From Sphingobium sp. WTD-1 (GTDB lineage Bacteria > Pseudomonadota > Alphaproteobacteria > Sphingomonadales > Sphingomonadaceae), in contig NZ_CP119127.1 in assembly GCF_030128825.1 (NCBI RefSeq), positions 478,001-542,000 of the forward strand: a DNA stretch of 64,000 nucleotides. The letters are read 5' to 3'. The notes below the pieces were generated by a model. The model was not told the DNA's origin, made no database searches, and saw only the letters and a list, made by a program, of their open reading frames with translations. Shown piece after piece: positions 53,731-63,679 of the stretch. Each line of letters opens with the position of its first letter. The first letter of the stretch is position 1. A program made the position numbers and the translations under genes.

Positions 53731-54987
53731 TCAGCGCGCCAGCGCATAAATGCGACAATGGTCGAGATAGCCTGCTTCATGTCGCGCCGCCAAGGCGACT
53801 ACGGCCCGCCATAGCCAGGATGGGGCATCCATGCCGTTCGATCGGCCGTTGCGCAAGGTCGTGAGCCATGCGCGGCGTGTCGCTTTGTCCATTTGTCGAG
53901 CATGGGCTTTTCCCACAACGAAGGCGAGATATCGCGCGGCTTTTAGGGCCTCGCCCCGAGAAAATTGTTCTGCCTCGATCTTGAGGTCTTGCGGCATCAG
54001 TTCGCGAACGAAGATCGAATGTCCAAGCATCCTTGCTGCGGCCATGCGCTCGCCCAAATGCGGAGATAGGGCGCGTGCTGCTGCCAGCACGCGTTCAGCA
54101 GGATCATCCGGCATGCAGGCTCCGGACGCGATCGGCGCGACAGGTTGAACAGCTTCCTTGAGGTCGACCAGCGCATGATCGGTGCGCTTCTTTCCTTTCA
54201 AGGTGACGACCGCGGCGAACCGCAGAAGGCCAAGCGAACTGCAACCCTTCATCCAATAGGCAGCGTCCGCCATGACAGGTGTGCGTTCTTTCCCGCGATG
54301 ATCGAGAGACAGGATCATCGCGCTGACAGGTGGATGGATCACGACATCGCGCAGGGCCGCATATTCCTTTTCATCGAGCGGCCAAAATCGCTTGCCAAGA
54401 GGAATACAGGGTTCAATCGCCTCCAGCCGCTCTTTGGCCAGATGACGCCATTTGCGGTTGAGAGCACGGCGGCGAACCGTGCGCACCGCTTCAGGTTCCT
54501 GCTGGGCCTGCCGCTCGTCCTGGTCCGGGTCGGAAAAGGCTTCGGCGTAGCCCGCAATCATCTCTTCCAGCATGCGAGCGGTGATGACGCCTGGAAGATC
54601 GGAACCGCGCGCCGCGGTCGCAAGTGACAGGCCAAGGCGGATAAGATCGCGTGCGGGATTGCCAATGACCGCCTGATCTAGATCGCGTATCTGGATTGCG
54701 ACATTGCCGTCGCTATCCGCTAACGGACCAAGATTGCCAAGATGGCAGTCCCCGCAGATCCAGATCGCGGGCCCTTCCGGGACGATCCGGGCAAGCCTGC
54801 TGTCTTCCAGCCATTCGTAGAAACGTGCCGTGTTGCCCCGCACATAAGCATGGGCCGACCGTGCCATTTTGAGGTCGCGACGGGCATGGAGATAGGGAAC
54901 ACGTTCTGCAGGCGCGAATGGCTTCATGGAGACATGAACGAGCAACAATTTGTGCCGTTCCGTTAGCTTTCGCCATGGGCTTTTCAA
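53731..54987 (-). CDS. DUF2252 family protein
   Basis: A 418-residue protein of the DUF2252 family: MKPFAFYRG-like start (KMARSAHAYVRGNTARFYEWL), WICGDCHLGNLGPLADSDGNVAIQIRDLDQAVIGNPARDLIRLGLSLA with the conserved GDxHxxN...DxxD kinase-like residues, and KGCSSLGLLRFAAVVTLKGKK. The motif resembles aminoglycoside-phosphotransferase-like folds, so a phosphotransferase activity is inferred. Complete. Confidence 0.92.
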   Translation of the reverse strand: MKSPWRKLTERHKLLLVHVSMKPFAPAERVPYLHARRDLKMARSAHAYVRGNTARFYEWLEDSRLARIVPEGPAIWICGDCHLGNLGPLADSDGNVAIQIRDLDQAVIGNPARDLIRLGLSLATAARGSDLPGVITARMLEEMIAGYAEAFSDPDQDERQAQQEPEAVRTVRRRALNRKWRHLAKERLEAIEPCIPLGKRFWPLDEKEYAALRDVVIHPPVSAMILSLDHRGKERTPVMADAAYWMKGCSSLGLLRFAAVVTLKGKKRTDHALVDLKEAVQPVAPIASGACMPDDPAERVLAAARALSPHLGERMAAARMLGHSIFVRELMPQDLKIEAEQFSRGEALKAARYLAFVVGKAHARQMDKATRRAWLTTLRNGRSNGMDAPSWLWRAVVALAARHEAGYLDHCRIYALAR

Positions 54988-55132
54988 GCTGGGCCAGTAA
55001 CTGGCCTAGGGGCTGCGGCATGCAAGGCTTTAACATGCCGTGCTGCACAAAATGATGGATCGGATGGAGCTTTGGCCACGCTCTCCGAAAGCGTGGTCAG
55101 CAGCAGCGGCAGATCTTTTGCGAGGCCTGCGA

Positions 55133-55387
55133 TCAGCAGCCCGACTTGCGCGCGAAGGCGAGGAGCGTCTCTGCGACAATCATGCGCGCGTCACCTTCTA
55201 TTGCCAGGCTTTTCGGGTCGAGGCTGTGATCCAGTTCACAATTGAGGTGCGCTTGGGCAGCGCCTTCCAGATCGAGGGACAATCCCTGCAGTCGCGCGAT
55301 GTTGATAGCGAATTCAAGCGTGGTCTGGGCCAGCTTGGTGGTGGCGACGGATTGCAGTCTGAGCGCGTAAGCTTCTTCTTCCGTCAT
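55133..55387 (-). CDS. Small hypothetical protein (84 aa)
   Basis: A helical 84-residue protein: MTEEEAYALRLQSVATTKLAQTTLEFAINIARLQGLSLDLEGAAQAHLNCELDH then DPKSLAIEGDARMIVAETLLAFARKSGC. ATG 55387 follows AGGAAAAGG. No family known. It lies in the gap upstream of the DUF2252 gene and divergent from padR. Confidence 0.55.
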   Translation of the reverse strand: MTEEEAYALRLQSVATTKLAQTTLEFAINIARLQGLSLDLEGAAQAHLNCELDHSLDPKSLAIEGDARMIVAETLLAFARKSGC

Positions 55388-55516
55388 GCCTTTTCCTGCT
55401 CAGGTTGTGTGAAAAGCCTGTCATCAAATCCGTGTGCGGAACTTAGTGGGACGATCGGCAATCGGTCAATCTCGAGCAACATTTTGGCGCGCTTCCATGC
55501 TCATTCCGACTGAAGC

Positions 55517-55546
55517 TTGACAATAAATCGATATAGGTAGATTTAT
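55517..55546 (+). promoter_or_regulatory. padR promoter with inverted repeat
   Basis: A TTGACA -35 (55517-55522) precedes an AT-rich dyad ATAAATC (55523-55529) / GATTTAT (55540-55546) that overlaps the -10 position, just upstream of the padR start at 55552. The arrangement suits autorepression by PadR. Confidence 0.5.
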
Positions 55547-55551
55547 CGATC

Positions 55552-55863
55552 ATGTCTCGAACACGTTCCTTGTCCTCTCGCGCCCGGATGGTGCTTGCCA
55601 TCCTGCTCGATGCCGATGGCCAATGGTCGCACGGATATGAATTGGCGCGCCGCGCTGATGTGAAATCCGGCACACTCTATCCGCTCCTCATCCGCCTGGA
55701 AGCTCAGGGACATCTGGAAGCAGAATGGCAGCAGCCAGTTGAAGCTGGCCGCCCGCCACGGCACGCTTATCGGTTGACGGCGAGCGGTGTGCAGCTTGCC
55801 CGCGCCAATCCTCCCGGTCATCCGGTCACAACTGCCGTGCGCAGCCGGCAGGCAACCATATGA
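55552..55863 (+). CDS. PadR-family transcriptional regulator
   Basis: A 103-residue winged-helix protein: RARMVLAILLDADGQWSHGYELARRADVKSGTLYPLLIRLEAQGHLEAEWQQPVEAGRPPRHAYRLTASG, the PadR pattern SGTLYPLLxRLExxGxL being clear. It lacks the long C-terminal dimerisation helix, as PadR-s1 proteins do. ATGA overlap couples it to the membrane protein gene, which it probably regulates, as in other PadR-membrane protein pairs. Confidence 0.92.
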   Translation: MSRTRSLSSRARMVLAILLDADGQWSHGYELARRADVKSGTLYPLLIRLEAQGHLEAEWQQPVEAGRPPRHAYRLTASGVQLARANPPGHPVTTAVRSRQATI

Positions 55864-57038
55864 GCATAGGGCTTCGTCGCCGCTTGATCGATCTGGCCTG
55901 TCGTGCGCTGCAAGCTACGCTGCCCACGCCTTTGCAGCGATGGGGATGGGCGATCCGTTGCGAAGCCGCTGCCATCCCGGATGACAGCAAGGCTCTCTTA
56001 TTCACGCTCGGCAGCCTATGTGGGCTCATGCCGCGTGCGGTCGCATCCCGCCTGCTGACCATCTTCGCCTCGCCTGTTGGTGACCATGTTTCCCGTCCGG
56101 AAGGATCGACCATCATGCATATCGTCAACGCCGCTACACGTCGTCCCCGTGCGCTGGGCATCGTCTGTCTGACCAGCGCTGTCCTGCTCGGCACTGCCTA
56201 TATGGCGATCGCCGGCGCGCCGATGCGCTATCTTGGGGTGAACCTGGGCGCCTTGATCATCGGCTTGACTCTGCTGCTGCTGCTGGAACGCGCGGCCCGA
56301 TCGGGGCAAGGTTGGACGGACGGGGCAAACCTCATGATGGCAGGCGCATTGTTGGCAACAGCTCTTTTCGGCTCCCAAGCCGATGGAATAGCGCGCTGGG
56401 TTTATTGGGGCGGATTGGCGATGCAGCCAAGTCTGATCCTCTTGCCGACAATGCTCGTCGCATTTTCGCGTTTTCGAAACGTCCCCGCGACTGTCAGCAT
56501 CGTCGCGGCTGCGGTCGCAATGGCGCTTCAGCCCGATCGCGCGATGGCGGCGATGCTCGTGATCTGCCTAACCGCGCTTGCGGTCACGCGCCCCGATCGA
56601 CATGTGTGCACCGCACTTGCTGCCAGCGCCGCGAGCTTTGCGGCAACGCTGATCCGTGCCGACAGACTGCCCGCAGTACCCTATGTCGATCAGATTCTCT
56701 ATTCATCGTTCGACCTTCATGCCGTTGCGGGACTGGCGGTATTGGGCGGCTTGATGCTGCTCGTCGTCCCTTCAGTCATTGGTTGGCGCCGGGCTGCCCA
56801 GAGCCGCGCAATCTATGTCGCTTTCGGCGCCGTCTGGTCCGCCGCGATCCTGGCGGCTGCCCTGGGCAATTATCCGACGCCGGTTGTGGGCTATGGCGGT
56901 AGCGCCATCATCGGCTATGCGCTAAGCCTGCTGGCGCTGCCGAAATTCTCCAGTGCCAATGCCCTGGCTACCGCCCCCAAGTGCGGCGCTATCGATGATA
57001 TGCCCACGGATGGCCCGTTGAGCGTCGCGCTTGCCTGA
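55860..57038 (+). CDS. Polytopic membrane protein linked to PadR
   Basis: A 392-residue integral membrane protein with roughly nine hydrophobic helices after a soluble N-terminal 80 residues (GRRLIDLACRALQATLPTPLQRWGWAIRCEAAAIPDDSKALLFTLGSLCGLMP). The later part (LTVLLLLERAAR, VGYGGSAIIGYALSLLAL) resembles light-activated or energy-sensing membrane proteins only loosely. No family named. It overlaps padR. Confidence 0.7.
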   Translation: MSIGLRRRLIDLACRALQATLPTPLQRWGWAIRCEAAAIPDDSKALLFTLGSLCGLMPRAVASRLLTIFASPVGDHVSRPEGSTIMHIVNAATRRPRALGIVCLTSAVLLGTAYMAIAGAPMRYLGVNLGALIIGLTLLLLLERAARSGQGWTDGANLMMAGALLATALFGSQADGIARWVYWGGLAMQPSLILLPTMLVAFSRFRNVPATVSIVAAAVAMALQPDRAMAAMLVICLTALAVTRPDRHVCTALAASAASFAATLIRADRLPAVPYVDQILYSSFDLHAVAGLAVLGGLMLLVVPSVIGWRRAAQSRAIYVAFGAVWSAAILAAALGNYPTPVVGYGGSAIIGYALSLLALPKFSSANALATAPKCGAIDDMPTDGPLSVALA

Positions 57039-57215
57039 TGGCGTGTGGCGCTTCTATCGGCTCGCAGCTGACGAGGGGCAGCCCGTTGTAACGGAAAGAG
57101 GTGCCAGGCAGCCACCAGACGACCGAGCGCCGTCCAACATAACTCATTTGTAACGGAACATGGGTGCCGCTCGCCGCTTACCCCTGCATCTCAAGATGCT
57201 ATCGGGGAACAGTTC

Positions 57216-58215
57216 ATGACCACAGTGGCGCAGGTAATCGTGGAAACGCTCGCGGCAGCCGGGGCTAGGCGCTGCTACGGCGTCCCGGGCGACACCCTCA
57301 ACCATGTGACTGACGCCATCCGCAAAAGCGACATTCGCTGGGTTCATGTGCGCCACGAGGAGGCGGGCGGATTTGCAGCGGGGGCAGACTCGATGCTGAC
57401 CGGCGAATTGGCCCTGTGTGCGGGCTCCTGCGGCCCCGGCAGTCTCCACTTCATCAATGGCCTGTTCGAATCCCACCGCAATCGCGCGCCCGTGGTCCTG
57501 ATTGCCAGCCAGATCGTTCGCGATGAGCTGGGATTCGACTTCCCACAGGAGGTCGACTTCCGGTCAATCTACCAGAGCTGCAGCGTATTCTGTGAAGAGA
57601 TCAGGACGCCCGCACAGGCACGGCGCAAGACCGCGATGGCAGCCCAGGCCGCTCTGGCGAAGAAAGGGGTGGCGGTACTGATCGTGCCTGCGGATGTCTC
57701 GAGCGCCAAGGCCCCCGACGAGCCACCCTTTGCGGTTCATCCCGCCCGTCCGCTCATACGCCCGACCGATGCGGATATCGACCGCATCGCCGCTGAGATC
57801 GCCAAGGGCAAGAAGATCGCCATCTACGGTGGATCGGGTTGCGAGGGCGCCCATGATCAGATCATTGCCTTGGCGCACGCGCTCCAGGCACCGGTCGCCC
57901 ATACCTCGCGCGCCAAGGATTTCCTGGAGCATGACAATGCATTCAATGTCGGGATGACCGGCATATTCGGCGGTGAGGCGGGCTATCATGCGCTGATGGC
58001 CTGCGACACGCTGCTGCTGCTGGGCTGCGATTTTGCCTGGCGGCAATTTTATCCCGAAAAGGCAACTATCATCCAGGTCGACATAGATGGTAGCCATCTG
58101 GGACGACGCCATCCTGTCGACCTTGGCGTCGTGGGCGATGTTGCTGCAACGATCGAAGCGCTGCTGCCACGCATAGCATCGCGTAGCGAACGCGCGTTTC
58201 TCAACGAATGCCTAG
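57216..58215 (+). pseudogene. poxB: Thiamine-diphosphate pyruvate oxidase-like gene, 5' part
   Basis: Encodes the PYR domain and most of the central domain of a ThDP enzyme: GARRCYGVPGDTLNHVTDAIRKSDIRWVHVRHEEAGGFAAGADSMLTGELALCAGSCGPGSLHFINGLFES with the catalytic Glu (RHEEAG), then IYGGSGCEGA. It is cut at CTAG 58212-58215 by IS1380. The rest begins at 59867; joining the two across the duplication restores the frame (NECLAHRARTVEDEAKH). The product would be a membrane-associated pyruvate:quinone oxidoreductase or a related decarboxylase. As it stands it is inactive. Confidence 0.9.
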
Positions 58216-59862
58216 CCCGGCTTATTCATGAGCCCGCTGCACTGGGGTATTTCGGGTTTGGTGGGTCGGTTGCCGCGTGATCTGGGCGAGCGCCAGCGCC
58301 GGCGTTTTTCACCGCAGCAGGAGCAAAGGGCTTTTCGAGGTTGATGGACGAGGGCTCGGGCTTTCGGCGGCACTGCCGCACTGGCTATGTCGGTGCTGGC
58401 CGGAGACTGGTGGCGATTGCTTTGAACACGTCGGCCTCCGGGCAGGCTGACGCGAAGGCGAGACGGATACGCGAGGAGGTTTCGATGACGCGGGCAGCCA
58501 CCTTGAGCAGCCGCAAGCGTAGCGTTGCGAACTCGGCCGTGGCCAGCGCGGTGGTCTTGGGGATCGCCTGCTGGACGCGCCACAACAGCCAGTAGGCGGC
58601 GGTGTGTAGGATGAGGCGCATTTGATTGGCATTGGCTGAGCGGCACGAGGTGCGATCGCTGGCGAGTTGAGCCTTGTGGCGCTTGATCAGGTTTTCGGCT
58701 TGGCCGCGCGCGCAGTAAAGCGTGTCGTAGATATGCTCGGCCGAGCCTTCGGTCAGCGAGGTGACGACGTAGCGGATATCCATGCCCAGCGTGCTGGCCT
58801 CGATCCGGGCGACGACGCGGCGCTGGCAGTTCCAGCTCTTTGCGCCGTAGTGCGTCTCGGCATAGTTGCGCAGGACCGGATACTGGGCCGTGGCCCGCTT
58901 GACCGCGCAGGCGTCTGCGATGGCAACGATGACCGGATCAGCACGTAGCGCGGCATTGGTCGGCAAGCCGAACACGTAATCGACGCGGTGGGCCTCGCAG
59001 AAGGCCATGACTTCGGGGCGGCCATAATGCCCGTCGCCGCGGAAGGTGATGTGCGTTTCTGGCCAGTACCGGCGGATATGACGCACCAGGCGCCGGATGT
59101 GGCCGGCAGCTTCGGCGCCTGACGGCGTCTTACCGGTGCGCAGCAGCATCGCGACCGGACGACCGGTCGCGGTGTCGTACACATGGATCGGCAGGAAGCA
59201 GCGCTCACCGTGATGCCCGTTCCAGAAGGACAACTGCTGATAGCCGTGCACGACATCGCAGGTGTCATCGATGTCCAGCGTCACCGCCACTGGTGGAGCC
59301 GGATAGCTGGCGCAGTAGACGCCGATCATCTCGGCCATCATCCTGGCCAGCTCACGCGTGGTCGGAGCATTCTCCCAGCGGCTCATCGTCGGTTGGCTGG
59401 CAAGCCCCGCGCCCGATCCCGGCAACTTGCCCAGCGCCAGGCGGAAGCCCGGATCGTCGCGCAGGGCGTCGAGATCATCGGCATCTTCATAGCCGCACGC
59501 GATCGCGAACACCCGGGCACGTAGGATGTCATCGAGGCGATGGATCACCCGCGTCGGGTCACGCGGATCGGCAATGCAACCCGCAAGCCGCCGGCAGAGC
59601 CCCATCGCGCGCTCGGCCTGCGCAAGCAGCAGAACGCCGCCGTCCGAGGTCAGTCGGCCACCGTCAAACGCGGCTGTGATCTTCTTCCCGCCGACCGCTG
59701 GGAATCGGAATGAAGTTGCGATATCGTCTTTCATGGCGGGTGTGGCCTGTGGCATTTTCTGCCCTGCAGCAGGGCCGGCGTAGACACCCAGTTCCTAATT
59801 CAGATCAGAGGCTTATGCCACTCCCGCCAACCCTTCAGGCCCCCGTCGGTGAATAAGACGGG
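58216..59862. mobile_element. IS1380-family insertion sequence (complete)
   Basis: A 1647-bp element with terminal inverted repeats CCCGgCTTATTCA (58216-58228) and its reverse complement with one mismatch (59850-59862), flanked by the 4-bp target duplication CTAG (58212-58215 and 59863-59866). It carries one transposase on the minus strand. It has split the pyruvate oxidase-like gene. Confidence 0.95.
58385..59755 (-). CDS. IS1380-family transposase
   Basis: A 456-residue DDE transposase: FDGGRLTSDGGVLLLAQAERAMGL at the N-terminus, VTLDIDDTCDVVHGYQQLSFWNGHHGERCFLPIHVYD with the first Asp, FRGDGHYGRPEVMAFCEAHRVDYVFGLPTN with the second Asp and the later ARGQAENLIKRHK containing Glu. Length and motifs are intact, so it is probably functional. 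Confidence 0.96.
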   Translation of the reverse strand: MPQATPAMKDDIATSFRFPAVGGKKITAAFDGGRLTSDGGVLLLAQAERAMGLCRRLAGCIADPRDPTRVIHRLDDILRARVFAIACGYEDADDLDALRDDPGFRLALGKLPGSGAGLASQPTMSRWENAPTTRELARMMAEMIGVYCASYPAPPVAVTLDIDDTCDVVHGYQQLSFWNGHHGERCFLPIHVYDTATGRPVAMLLRTGKTPSGAEAAGHIRRLVRHIRRYWPETHITFRGDGHYGRPEVMAFCEAHRVDYVFGLPTNAALRADPVIVAIADACAVKRATAQYPVLRNYAETHYGAKSWNCQRRVVARIEASTLGMDIRYVVTSLTEGSAEHIYDTLYCARGQAENLIKRHKAQLASDRTSCRSANANQMRLILHTAAYWLLWRVQQAIPKTTALATAEFATLRLRLLKVAARVIETSSRIRLAFASACPEADVFKAIATSLRPAPT

Positions 59863-59866
59863 CTAG

Positions 59867-60576
59867 CTCATCGTGCCCGAACGGTTGAGGATGAGGCCAA
59901 GCATGCGACCATCGGCAAAGGTGGGGCAATTCATCCCCAATATCTCACCGAGATGATTTCACGGCATGCGCCCGCCGATAGCATCTACACCGCCGATGGT
60001 GGATCGCCGATGGTATGGTGCCTGCGCCATGTCGCGGCCACCGGGCACAATCGCACCGTCATCAGCCTGAGCCATGGCACCATGGCCAATGCGATGCCTC
60101 AGGCCCTGGGCGCCAAGGCGGCGTTCCCCGACCGGACCGTGATATCCTTGTCGGGCGATGGCGGCATCGCCATGCTGTTGGGCGACCTGCTGACCGCAGT
60201 GCAGGAGAAGCTGCCGATCAAGGTCGCGGTGTTCAATAATGGCGCACTCGATTTCGTCGAAATCGAGCAGAAGGTGGAAGGCCTGCTGGAGGCCTATACC
60301 GACCTCGTCAATCCTGATTTCGCGCGCGTGGCCGAGGCGATGGGTCTATGGGGCCGGCGCGTTGAACAAGCCGACCAGCTTGAAGGGGCCGTAAAGGACT
60401 GGCTCGCCGCGCCCGGACCGGCTCTGCTTGATGTGGTCACGGATCGGTTCGAACTGGTCATGCCGCCCAAGGTCGAAGTGGGGCAAGTTGCGGGCATGGC
60501 GCTCTATTCGGCCAAGGCGGTGCTGAACGGACGCGGCCGCGATGTGGTCGGACTGATCCGAAATCTTCTGTCGTGA
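59867..60576 (+). pseudogene. poxB: Pyruvate oxidase-like gene, 3' part
   Basis: Continues the ThDP enzyme with its C-terminal cofactor domain: YTADGGSPMVWCLRHVAATGHNRTVISLSHGTMANAMPQALGAKAAFPDRTVISLSGDGGIAMLLGDLLTAVQEKLPIKVAVFNNGALDFVEIEQK, including the GDGG..N ThDP/Mg motif. An internal ATG at 59953 could start a truncated polypeptide, but that would lack the PYR domain. The stop overlaps the next gene's GTG as GTGA. Confidence 0.9.
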
Positions 60577-62213
60577 GCGAAAGACCCAATCTGGTTGCGG
60601 CATTGACCCGCGACCGTCCGCTGTCCCGAAACCTGCTGCTGCTGATCGGGCTCGTCGGCACGATTGGAGCGCTGGCCACTGGCTGGTATCATCCCCATGA
60701 CCTATGGCTGTCGCTTCTGTTTGCGCCGATCATGGTTCTGGCGTTGACCGATCTGTTCCAGTCGCACCATAGCCTGCGTCGAAACTATCCCGCCTCCGCA
60801 CGCTTCCGCTGGTTCTTTGAATGGTTGCGCCCCTTTGCCAGGTCCTATTTCGTCGAAAGCGATCTGGATGGGCGACCCTATAGCCATGATGAACGGGCGC
60901 TCGTCTACGCTCGCGCCAAAGGCGAGGTGGATGCCCATCCATTCGGTACAGAACTCGACGTCTATTCCGACGAATATGAATGGCTCGCTCATTCGATCGC
61001 ACCGTCGCGTGACGCCCCCAGAGAGACGCGGGTCCATGTCGGCACGGATCAATGCAGTCGGCCTTATCAGGCGTCGCGCCTCAATATTTCGGCCATGAGT
61101 TTCGGCGCACTCGGCAGCAATGCTATCGAGGCGCTCAACCTCGGCGCAAAGATCGGTGCCTTCTATCACGACACCGGAGAAGGCGGCCTGTCGCCCTATC
61201 ATCTCAAACATGGCGGCGACATCGTGTGGGAAATAGGGTCGGGCTATTTCGGCTGCCGCAACCGTCAAGGCCAGTTTGATCCGGGCCATTTTGCTGATCG
61301 GGCCGCCCATGACGCGGTGAAGATGACGGAGATCAAGCTGAGCCAGGGCGCCAAGCCCGGTCATGGCGGACTATTGCCAGCGGCCAAGGTAACGCGCGAA
61401 ATCGCCGAAACCCGCGACGTGCCCATGGGCGAGGACTGCCTGTCGCCCGCTGGGCACAGCGCCTTTTCCACGCCGATCCAGCTTGTCGAATTTGCTGGAA
61501 GGATGCGCGAACTTTCGGGCGGCAAACCGGTCGGGATCAAACTGTGCGTGGGCTACCCCCATGAACTTTTCGCCGTCGTGAAGGCGATGATCGAGACCGG
61601 CATCCTGATCGACTTCATCGTGATTGACGGCGCCGAGGGCGGTACCGGAGCTGCTCCCACCGAATTGTCTGACCGGGTCGGCATGCCGCTGCGGGAGGGG
61701 CTGATGCTTGCGCGCAACGCACTTGTCGGCACAAATCTCAAGGGGAAGATCAGACTGGCGGCGTCGGGCAAGGTCAGTTCGGGTGCGGGGATCGCGATGA
61801 ATGCGGCTTTGGGCGCAGACTGGTGCAATGCGGCGCGAGCCTTCATGTTCTCGCTCGGCTGCGTTCAGTCCATGCGCTGCCATACCGACACCTGTCCGAC
61901 CGGCGTGGCGACGCAGTCACCGGCCCGTCAGAGAGGCCTGGTGATTCCCGAGAAGGCGCAGCGTGTCGCCCGGTTCCAGCAATCCACCCTGTCGGCCCTG
62001 CATGACATCGTCGTTGCATGCGGCCTCAATTCCCCTGACGAGTTTACGCCGGACGGATTGCGCCAGCGGATCAGTGCAGTTGAGATGCGTTCCTTCGATG
62101 AACTCTATCCCTTCGTTGAGCCTGGGGAACTGCTCGATGGCGCTCGCGATCCGCGTCTTGCGCGCTGGTGGGCACAGGCTGATGCAACCTCGTTCAAGAG
62201 GCAAATAGCCTGA
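60573..62213 (+). CDS. Membrane-anchored FMN-binding glutamate synthase-like protein
   Basis: A 546-residue protein with two N-terminal membrane helices (SRNLLLLIGLVGTIGALATGWY; LWLSLLFAPIMVLALTDL) and a GltS-like FMN/Fe-S TIM-barrel: SAMSFGALGSNAIEALNLGAKIG, GEGGLSPYHLKHGGDIVWEIGSGYFG, EIKLSQGAKPGHGGLLP, VDGAEGGTGAAP-like (IDGAEGGTGAAP) and CVQSMRCHTDTCPTGVATQ for the iron-sulfur cysteines. Related proteins are widespread in proteobacteria; the substrate is uncertain because the glutaminase domain is absent. Starts at GTG, coupled to the interrupted pyruvate oxidase gene. Confidence 0.92.
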   Translation: MSERPNLVAALTRDRPLSRNLLLLIGLVGTIGALATGWYHPHDLWLSLLFAPIMVLALTDLFQSHHSLRRNYPASARFRWFFEWLRPFARSYFVESDLDGRPYSHDERALVYARAKGEVDAHPFGTELDVYSDEYEWLAHSIAPSRDAPRETRVHVGTDQCSRPYQASRLNISAMSFGALGSNAIEALNLGAKIGAFYHDTGEGGLSPYHLKHGGDIVWEIGSGYFGCRNRQGQFDPGHFADRAAHDAVKMTEIKLSQGAKPGHGGLLPAAKVTREIAETRDVPMGEDCLSPAGHSAFSTPIQLVEFAGRMRELSGGKPVGIKLCVGYPHELFAVVKAMIETGILIDFIVIDGAEGGTGAAPTELSDRVGMPLREGLMLARNALVGTNLKGKIRLAASGKVSSGAGIAMNAALGADWCNAARAFMFSLGCVQSMRCHTDTCPTGVATQSPARQRGLVIPEKAQRVARFQQSTLSALHDIVVACGLNSPDEFTPDGLRQRISAVEMRSFDELYPFVEPGELLDGARDPRLARWWAQADATSFKRQIA

Positions 62214-62618
62214 TCGACGGTAAGCAAGCCCGGCTCGGTCTGACCTTGGATCGCGCTCACCCGAAAGCATTCGCCCGCGGCTGTACGAGCCACTATTTCC
62301 GGTGTCTCGTGCTGATCGCCGACGGATTAAGATATCCGCGAACGCCGAGAAAGAAGTGAAGTCTGGCAAAAGCCAGCCTATCCAACCGGGAGGGCTTTCC
62401 AAAAGCTGGGTGGACTGAGCGAGACGTCGGCGCACATATGTCGGTTTAGAGAGCGCGGAAGAGGACCTAGCAGCCTATCGATCGCCATCTTTTTCAAACT
62501 GAGTAATCGACTCATGGCTTGCTGAGGGTTCCATTGAAAATCGGAGTAGATTCTTTGTCTTGCAACCGCATGAACACTGGATTGTTATGAATAAAATATC
62601 TGGAAAAAGAAGGTAGGC
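62214..62618. other. Intergenic, no gene seen
   Basis: Downstream of the glutamate-synthase-like gene. Composition turns less GC-rich near 62500-62620. A minus-strand frame from 62721 lacks a ribosome binding site. Confidence 0.4.
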
Positions 62619-62777
62619 ATGCCACACAAGGATGTTCAAGTGAGGAAAGCTGATAACGGATTGGCGAATATTGCGAAATCCGATCTTGCGCGAGACCTTG
62701 ATCGTGCCACTGAGAAATCATGCACTACTTCCAAGCCCGCGCGTCGAATTCTGACACTTCCGTTCGCGACGAATTAG
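62619..62777 (+). CDS. Putative small basic protein (52 aa)
   Basis: The frame MPHKDVQVRKADNGLANIAK then SDLARDLDRATEKSCTTSKPARRILTLPFATN has GAAGG nine bases upstream. It is less GC-rich than neighbours and lies near the IS5 element. No family known. A chance frame is possible. Confidence 0.3.
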   Translation: MPHKDVQVRKADNGLANIAKSDLARDLDRATEKSCTTSKPARRILTLPFATN

Positions 62778-63083
62778 CAACGGAGCGGCCTGTCCAAGTG
62801 CTGCACGCAGACATGATCTGGCATGATCCGGCCATCGAAATGCCGGCAGCACTCTGACGGGACAGCTACTATCTCTCGAGGTGATAGGCATTTCTGTAAA
62901 ACTGACGATGCAGAGAAATGGTAGCTCGGCGTAACTATGGCTTAAACTTTCCGAGCGACTAGAGAATATTGGTGATCAGAAATCCCGCCTTTGATGAACA
63001 TTGAGGGGCATGGGTTGCTCGCGCCTAGCCCCCCAACATTCCGCTGGTTCACATCGCTAATTTTGGGCGCCCGGTTTTTCCTA
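62778..63083. other. Intergenic, no gene seen
   Basis: Roughly 300 bp before the truncated membrane-protein gene, AT-richer than average. No frame or structured element is convincing. Confidence 0.4.
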
Positions 63084-63212
63084 TCAGGCTCGTCTTCCGG
63101 TCACGAACTGATAGACCAGAACGATTACGGCCAGAACCAGGAGTAGATGGATCAGGCCACCGCCGACCGGAATGACGAACGCGCCCAGAACCCAGAGAAT
63201 GAGAAGGACTAG
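63084..63212 (-). pseudogene. DUF5670-like small membrane protein, truncated by IS5
   Basis: The 42 C-terminal residues LVLLILWVLGAFVIPVGGGL continuing IHLLLVLAVIVLVYQFVTGRRA match the Lmo0937/DUF5670 family of two-helix membrane peptides, which start a few residues earlier. The N-terminus is replaced by IS5 sequence at CTAG, so the first codons must lie beyond the right-hand IS end, outside the window. Confidence 0.75.
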
Positions 63213-63679
63213 GTTTCGTGGACAAAGGGTATCCATTGCAGGGCTGAGACGAGATTGACGAAGCCGAGGTAGGACTCTTTGGTTTTGTCGTATCGAGTTG
63301 CGATACGCCGCCAGTTCTTGAGTTTGTTGAAGAGGCGTTCGACAAGATTGCGCCAACGGTATTTTTCGCGATCGTGTGGGATTGGATCGCGCCGATTGCT
63401 TTTGGCGGGAATGACAGCCTCAACGTCAGCATTGGCCAATTCCTCGCGGATGGCATCTGCATCGTAGCCCTTGTCCGCCAACAATGCCTCGATCTTATGA
63501 GCAATCAAACGGAACAGCGGGCCAAAGCCTTGGATATCGTGGCTCTGGCCCGGCGTCAGGACAAAGCCGAGCGGTCGGCCTTTGGCATCGCAGCGGGCGT
63601 GGAGCTTTGTGCTGAATCCGCCTCGCGATCGGCCAAGCGCCTCGGTTTCCTGAGTCCCTTTTTTATGCCGACGGCACAA
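63209..63679 (-). CDS. IS5-family transposase, OrfB part
   Basis: The C-terminal DDE half: GGFSTKLHARCDAKGRPLGFVLTPGQSHDIQGFGPLFRLI, LLADKGYDADAIREEL for the second Asp, and YRWRNLVERLFNKLKNWRRIATRYDKT with the Glu of the DDE signature. It is reached from OrfA through the slippery site at 63658-63664, so the ATG at 63679 need not be used. Confidence 0.92.
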   Translation of the reverse strand: MCRRHKKGTQETEALGRSRGGFSTKLHARCDAKGRPLGFVLTPGQSHDIQGFGPLFRLIAHKIEALLADKGYDADAIREELANADVEAVIPAKSNRRDPIPHDREKYRWRNLVERLFNKLKNWRRIATRYDKTKESYLGFVNLVSALQWIPFVHET

